64,000 bases of DNA. Origin: Monocercomonoides exilis. Taxonomy: Eukaryota > Preaxostyla > Oxymonadida > Polymastigidae. A model generated the notes under the pieces. It was not told the DNA's origin, did not search any database, and saw nothing but the letters and a program-made list of their open reading frames with translations. A program made the position numbers and the translations under genes. Below, one piece after another: positions 58,544-64,000 of this stretch. The stretch covers positions 1,323,001-1,387,000 of the forward strand of contig LSRY02000002.1 of NCBI GenBank assembly GCA_001643675.2, read 5' to 3'. Each line of letters begins with the position of its first letter. Within the stretch, counting starts at the first letter, position 1.

Positions 58544-58890
58544 GATCCTAAAAAAAGTTATTTGAACAATCTGACATGTCAGATTTATCCTTTTCTAATT
58601 TGCTTTTGTCACATATTATTTTTTAACCATCAACGTCAATGAAAAGCGAATATTTTTGAAATGATTTTTTCTGTATTCGCTTTTATGTTAATAAAAAATT
58701 CCATTTTTTCTCAAGGTATGTATGATCTGTTTAAAATTATTGCTAAAAATAAAAATAGGCTAAATAATTTTGAATTCTTTTTTTTCTGGTTATCAAACAA
58801 ACAGTAGATAAAACAAAATTGGTTTTATTCATTATTGAGTTAATATCAAAGTTAAAAATTACAGTCATATCCAAAAAAAAAAAAAAAAAA

Positions 58891-58938
<48 letters not shown>

Positions 58939-59322
58939 TTGAACCGTGTTTCTATCTTATTCAAACAATTAGGATATCAAAAATTGAAAAAGCAGTTCTT
59001 GTTCATGCAATTATTTTCTGTGAGAAAATACCTAAGCTCCATTTATGTATTGTCATAAAAACTAGTTACTGACATTTTCTTTCAAAATGAAATTATTCTT
59101 CAATATAATATAAGAAATTGTATATGTTCTGAAATTCTATTTTTAAAAAATATAAAAATTTCATTGTAAAGAATATTTCAAAAATTATAAGTGTTTGATA
59201 ATTCTGTTGCTGAATTGTTTTTCAAACAATTCACGCATATTTTGATTTCAGTGCTGTCACAATAAACGAGCTAATTCTTAATTGTTAATATCAAAAACAT
59301 AAATAGAATTATTTTAATAACA
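58544..59322. other. Intergenic region with poly-A/(AAT)n microsatellite
   Basis: This 779-bp spacer contains a mixed A-run and (AAT)n tract at 58873-58939. No gene was seen. Confidence 0.6.
58873..58939 (+). repeat. A(18) plus (AAT)n microsatellite
   Basis: A run of A followed by about 14 AAT units. It would read as poly-Asn, which explains a spurious open frame here. Confidence 0.95.
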
Positions 59323-61772
59323 ATGGTTACGATCGTACAATTTTTCTTCGTAATTTCATTTTGTCATTATTTGATGTCAATTCATCCGCAACCACTTCCT
59401 CCGTCAGATCCAAAGATAAAACAAGTAGTTTCAGAAAAACAGGCTGATCCAAGTTCACCATTGTATTCCGAAGGGAAGACTTTTGAAGAATTGGGAATAA
59501 AAAATTCTCTTTTGAAAGGGTTATATGATTTAGGATATGAATCTCCCTCACTGATTCAAAGTAGAGCTTTGCCTTTGCTTATGCAAATACCGTTTGCTTT
59601 GTTTTACATTTTATCTTGCATTTGATTTCAAATTTTTTATAAAACATTAATTTTTGGACAAATAAATTTTTATTTTCGGAAATCATTAATTCACACAAAC
59701 TTAAAATATAACTTGCTTTTATGTGAAGTCCACGAAATTTTATTGGACAAGCCCAATCAGGCACGGGGAAAACGGCAACATTTCTTATCGCCGCACTGTC
59801 TTGCATACAAGAAGAGCTGTCTGCGCCACAGGTGATTGTAATTGCACCAACTCGAGAATTGGCTGGGCAAATTTATGATGTCTGCGTTCAACTATGTCGG
59901 TATACAAAAATAAGTGTTAAACGACTCATTTCAATGCCTGGATTTATTGATGATCAATTTGGAGGTTTGCTGCTTTATGTGATTTTACATATACATTTAT
60001 TTTTCCTTTTTGTTACCATTCACTTAATGTTTTATGATATTTTTAGTTGCGATAACGGATCATATTATAATTTCAACACCTGGTTCGGTTAATAATTATG
60101 TTCAGCACGGAGAAATTGATCTAATGATGCTTAGAATGATTATACTTGATGAAGCAGATGAACTTGTTGTTGAAGGAAAAACAGGTTATTCACACACCAT
60201 TCCAATTTTGAAACAGATACCAAGTACAACACAGGTGGTTTTATTTTCTGCTACGATGAACGCAATACCAAAGAAAGTCATGGACCGTTTTGCTCCAAAC
60301 GCAATTAGAGTGTGTTAAATTACTATTTTCATTATCGAACATAATTTTTGTGATGAAAATCCAATTATAATATATTCGTTATACACGATTTTTTATTTAA
60401 TTTTTATTTTAATTTGTTATTCTCAACTTTCCACAATAATTTACGTTGGCACTTGCCTAAATTCGCGATATCAAACTCATTTTAGATTGAACTTACAACA
60501 GATCAACTGACATTAGACGAAATCGAGCAGTTTTATGTTGTGCTGTCATCATTTGACGAGAAATGCCAGTTCATCACCGATCTCTATGAGCAGTTTTCAA
60601 TCGGACAGATGATTATTTTTGTTCAGGTATTTGATTTTCCTTCACTTGTTATTTGATGCAATGCTTATTTAATTTATTATTATTATTATTTTAACATCAA
60701 AACATACATTTTGTATTCAATTATTCCATATTATTTTTGTTATTTTACTGAAAATGCAACGGAATGGAATATCTTCATTCTCCTTCAAATTCACCACATT
60801 CCTTTCCTTTCACATTTTCAATAACAACCAACACACACATACACACCACAAAACACATTGTTCTGCCAGACTCGTGAAACAGCGCAATCTCTTCACTCAT
60901 TCCTGGAGAAGAGCGGGCACTCTGTTTCCGTGCTGATCGGAGGAGGGCAAATGAGCGGGGCTGAAAGAGACGCGGCAATTGCGAACTTCCGCTCCGGGAG
61001 AACACGTGTGATGGTTTCCACCAATGTGCTGGCTCGTGGCATTGACATATCGCAGGTGAACTGTGTCATCAACTTCGAAATTCCGCTCGACGCTTCGCAT
61101 CTCCCTTCTCCCGAGACATACTTGCACAGGATCGGGCGTACGGGAAGGTTTGGGCGGAAAGGCGTGGCTCTGTCCTTTGTCGATCTGAACGATTATGACA
61201 TGATTGCGTTCTTCCAGTGGCATTTCAAGAAGGAGATTAAAGAACTGACCTCTTTTGATGACTTGGCACCGTTTCTGCCAAACTCAGCTGGAGACATCCC
61301 ATCCACAGCTTACACAGATGTCCCGTCTTCCTCTTCCTCTTCCTCTTCTCTCTCATCTCAGGCTAAGGAATTCGTGCCAGGAAGCTCCAAGTCGAGGCAG
61401 GTGGAGAAGGTGATCATGGACAGGGAGATTGATATTGGTGATTTCTTCCTTGCAGAAGGGGCATACCACGGGGAAGAAGATGAGGAGAAAAAGAAGAAAA
61501 AGAAGAGAGAGATGGGAGGGACAATATGCATATGCGGGAAAGGATGCGGGGGTCTGTGCACTCGCGGAATGGCAAAGGATTCATCGTCTTCTGTTCCACA
61601 AGATGGTGATTTGGACGATGATTTAGATGATTTCCCTGATGAAAACATGCCAACTGAAGAAGAATTGGACGCATTTTTAAGTGGCGAAGAGTTCAAAGGC
61701 ATTTTGGGCGAAGACATCCCAGAAGACATGGTTATTCCAGAAGATGAGATGGATGATATTGATCTTATGTGA
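59323..61772 (+). CDS. DDX19: DEAD-box RNA helicase, DDX19/Dbp5 family (mRNA export)
   Basis: Five exons, 59323-59591, 59729-59964, 60047-60309, 60486-60626 and 60870-61772, sum to 604 codons including the stop. SPLYSEGKTFEELGIKNSLL and PPRNFIGQAQSGTGKTATF are Dbp5/DDX19 hallmarks. DEAD is at about residue 203, then LFSAT, the link region LTLDEIEQFYVVLSSFDEKC, ARGIDISQVNCVINFEIPLD and HRIGRTGRFGRKG (about 388). Dbp5 remodels mRNPs at nuclear pores using ATP. It has an unusual 150-residue C-terminal extension with a Ser tract, a Lys block, a cysteine cluster (CICGKGCGGLC, about 524-534) and an acidic end. The first 17 residues are hydrophobic and odd; the true start may be the Met at 59374. 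Confidence 0.9.
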
Positions 61773-61807
61773 AAATAGTAATTAACAATTTTCATTTATC
61801 ACATAAA

Positions 61808-64000
61808 ATGGATTTGGATTCGTTTTCCTTATCTTCTTCATTTTTTTCTCTTTTCCAGTTTTTATGCTTCACTTTAATACACTACATGATTCTTTATTAT
61901 TTTGATTATCAAACAAAAGAAAATAAGCAAAACGAAAATCAAAGATCATAGTTTTTTGTGGGTTAAGATCATTCCTTTTTATTTGCGAAAATTCAATGCC
62001 CGAGCCATCAGGCTTCGAAGCAAAAATAGGAAGTTGGACACTACTATATTATTTAAAGATTTTTTTGATAGTTTTATTAAATCAACAGAATATTTTGAAG
62101 AATGCAATGATCCAAAAGCTTTGCGAAGCTCTCTTCGTTCTCTTGACATCCGACCAAGTAATTTTAAAGGTATTAATGTACATAATTCATTCGTTCATCT
62201 GCTCTAACATTTAAAAAATCTATGTCACATTTCCTTATTAACATTCATTCAATTTCTTTTTTCTGATCTTTTTCAGAATCTGAAGTTAGAACAAAATTCA
62301 TTGAAATATCAGCTTGCTGCTGCGCCTTTAAAGAATTAGAAGGTGCTGATATTCAAGATGAATGCGTTGAATTACTTTTTAGTGCTCTTATTCGAATGTT
62401 AAGATTTGTTGGTCGGAGAAGGTTTGTATTTTGTTAAATTAATAATTCTTCATAATTTAATGATTTATCTTTTTTATTCATAGTAAATTTTCCGAAGACA
62501 CTTGGGATATTGTTACAGAATACTCGGAAGACATCCTTGATACGATTCTTTATCTTTTGCCAAATATTGAAATGACGAACTCTTTTGCTCACGTCATTGG
62601 GTTGTTGTTTAAATGTAAGTACGGTGCATTTTACCAAGATTATGAATACAACGAACGTCGCCCTGCAAAGCCATCAAAACTTGTGTCGCAGTTTATGGAT
62701 CAAAAACAAGATTTACGTTACACTGCGGGATTTCATGTTAATCTTTTTGACACTTTCATAAAACACAATGGGTTTGCTCTATTGACAGAGGCAATAGAAA
62801 CCGAGCTTGGACTTAACATGAAGGTGAAAGGTACATTTGGAGAAGATGCGAAGGCTAATGAAAAAGCAAAAGGGCAGAGTTCGAGTGCAAATTCGAGCAG
62901 TTCTGCATCTGCAACTGAACAAACACACGTTCCTTCTGTCTATCGCCTGAAGCATCTCATGCGTGTGTTTCAGAAGGCAGCTAGCCTTTTTTCTCAAAGG
63001 GCCTTCCAGAAAATCGGAGGTGTTTGCGAAAAAGTGCGTGAATTTCTGAGACACGACATCGATATAGACAAGATGATGCGTGCAGAAGAGAAAAAATCTG
63101 CGTTTCGTCTTCTGGAGGCAGTGGAGGCAGTCGAATGGAACCAGAAAGGGGAAGCACACATGCCGCAGGCGCAGATAGAGATGGAGGAGATGCTGTTCCG
63201 GCTGTGTGCACGGCAACTGAGAGCAGCGGCGCTGGAGAAGCGAATAGCTGCCGCGGAGCAGCTCAGAGACTCGTTCTGCGCAGAGTTCGCTTCGTGCTGG
63301 CCGGCGCCTGTGCTGAGACTGCCGCTGACGCCAGAGGAGGCTGCGAAGCGGAAGAAGGAGCAGGCTGAGCGGGAGAAGAAGAAGGAGACGTGGACAGTGT
63401 CGTGCCTGCAGCGCCCGAGCTACCTGACGCACTCGCAGCTGATGCGGCTGTTCCGCGAGGAAGGCATGCTGCAGCTTCTGTTCGAGGAGCGCATGCACAC
63501 AGAGCTTATCAGGAGAGGGCTCCCACTGGCGAAGAAGATGGGCGAGTGTGCCGACGGGGCAGGGCCAGCGGTGCTGGAGCTGCTGTGGAAGGCGTCGCGG
63601 GGCAAGCAAGAGCAGCAGGAGCAGATGATGGACGCCTTCTGGAAGGAGTTCGTGGTCATCGCGTCAAACAAGGACTTGGAAATCCTGTTTGGGCTGATCA
63701 CTCGATCGCTTATGCAGCAGACAGCTGCTGTGTCATCATCACCTTCTCCATCTTCTCCCTCTTCTTCTTCTTCTGCTTCTTCTTCATCTGCCTCAACTCT
63801 CTCCACCACTGCACCACCCAATGCGCAATCCCCCTCTGATGAGCCTCACTCTCTTTCCCCATCTCCTTCACGTGCAGCTTCTGCCTCATCCACACCTTCC
63901 CTGATCATCAGCGATGTCCAAGCACTCGCCATTCTGAGTGCCATCATCGAGCAGACGCTGCGCCGCTGCTCCAACGCGGCTGCTGAGAACGGCCTCGCTT
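61808..64000 (+). CDS. Large helical protein, possibly USP9X/USP34-like N-terminal region (partial, runs off right edge)
   Basis: The coding exons 61952-62169, 62277-62421 and 62484 to the window end are joined in consistent phase. The first has no in-frame ATG, so the start must be in a small upstream exon; the ATG at 61808 (MDLDSF) with a phase-2 donor at either 61819 or 61856 fits. The product is alpha-helical and armadillo-like (RTKFIEISACCCAFKELEGA, IGLLFK, RLKHLMRVFQKAASLFSQRA, LEKRIAAAEQLRDSF, VLELLWKASRGK). The last helices recall the N-terminal arrays of large ubiquitin proteases such as USP9X/USP34, but no peptidase domain lies within the window, so this is tentative. From about 63100 the exon becomes G+C-rich. 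Confidence 0.6.

Noticed and set aside
58819-59058. Poly-Asn open frame
   Set aside because: It is created by an A-run and (AAT)n microsatellite between two real genes.
1-64000. tRNA, rRNA, CRISPR array, bacterial operon or Shine-Dalgarno signals
   Set aside because: None found by eye. All genes look nuclear eukaryotic with spliceosomal introns.
1-64000. Alternative genetic code (TAA/TAG = Gln) for the host genome
   Set aside because: Gln is encoded by CAA/CAG throughout, and TAA and TGA act as terminators at the ends of conserved proteins (for example AP-4 sigma ends at TAA at the expected length).

Overview
This window is nuclear DNA of a unicellular eukaryote. The coding exons are interrupted by short spliceosomal introns (about 43 to 135 nt, mostly 50-110), with donors mostly GTTTG, GTATG or GTGTG, and intergenic DNA is extremely A+T rich with long homopolymers. 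The best guess is an oxymonad (Preaxostyla), close to Monocercomonoides or Blattamonas. The reasons are the giant right-handed beta-helix 'polymorphic membrane protein'-like surface protein with a cytoplasmic kinase-like tail, an SF-assemblin/giardin protein, many serine-rich proteins, and use of the standard genetic code. No mitochondrial, plastid, bacterial-operon, rRNA, tRNA or CRISPR signal was seen. The taxonomic call is an inference.

Layout. 0-14 kb: a partial multi-pass membrane protein (minus), then a 4,146-residue surface receptor-like protein (plus). 14-16.7 kb: non-coding, with a 384-bp foldback element. 16.7-34 kb: a dense block with an unknown coiled-coil/basic protein divergent from a large Ser/Arg-rich protein, an 8-exon SF-assemblin, a U-box protein divergent from an F-box/LRR protein, a serpin, and a Ser-rich protein of unknown role. 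34-49 kb: a four-exon EF-hand protein divergent from a PTEN phosphatase that appears fused to a seven-bladed WD40-like region, then a DDX54/Dbp10 RNA helicase and an SLC35E3-type transporter. 49.3-55.6 kb: an island of at least four mobile or foldback elements (a 2.9-kb element with 435-bp inverted repeats, a 0.94-kb element, a 2.2-kb pogo/Tigger-like transposon with a broken transposase, and a 0.2-kb hairpin). 56-64 kb: a PP2C phosphatase divergent from an AP-4 sigma adaptin, a 77-residue protein carrying only the PDCD4/MA3-protein N-terminal motif, a DDX19/Dbp5 helicase, and the start of a large helical protein running off the right edge.

The genes do not form a pathway. They are housekeeping functions (RNA helicases, adaptor, transporter, phosphatases, ubiquitin ligase adaptors) and lineage-typical surface and cytoskeletal proteins. 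Many neighbours are head-to-head with 21 to 240 bp between start codons, implying shared promoters. Splice-resolved exon lengths sum to whole codons in every complete multi-exon model given here, which is the main internal check on the models. The most novel features are the PTEN-WD40 fusion, the giant beta-helix pseudokinase protein, and the long-inverted-repeat element.
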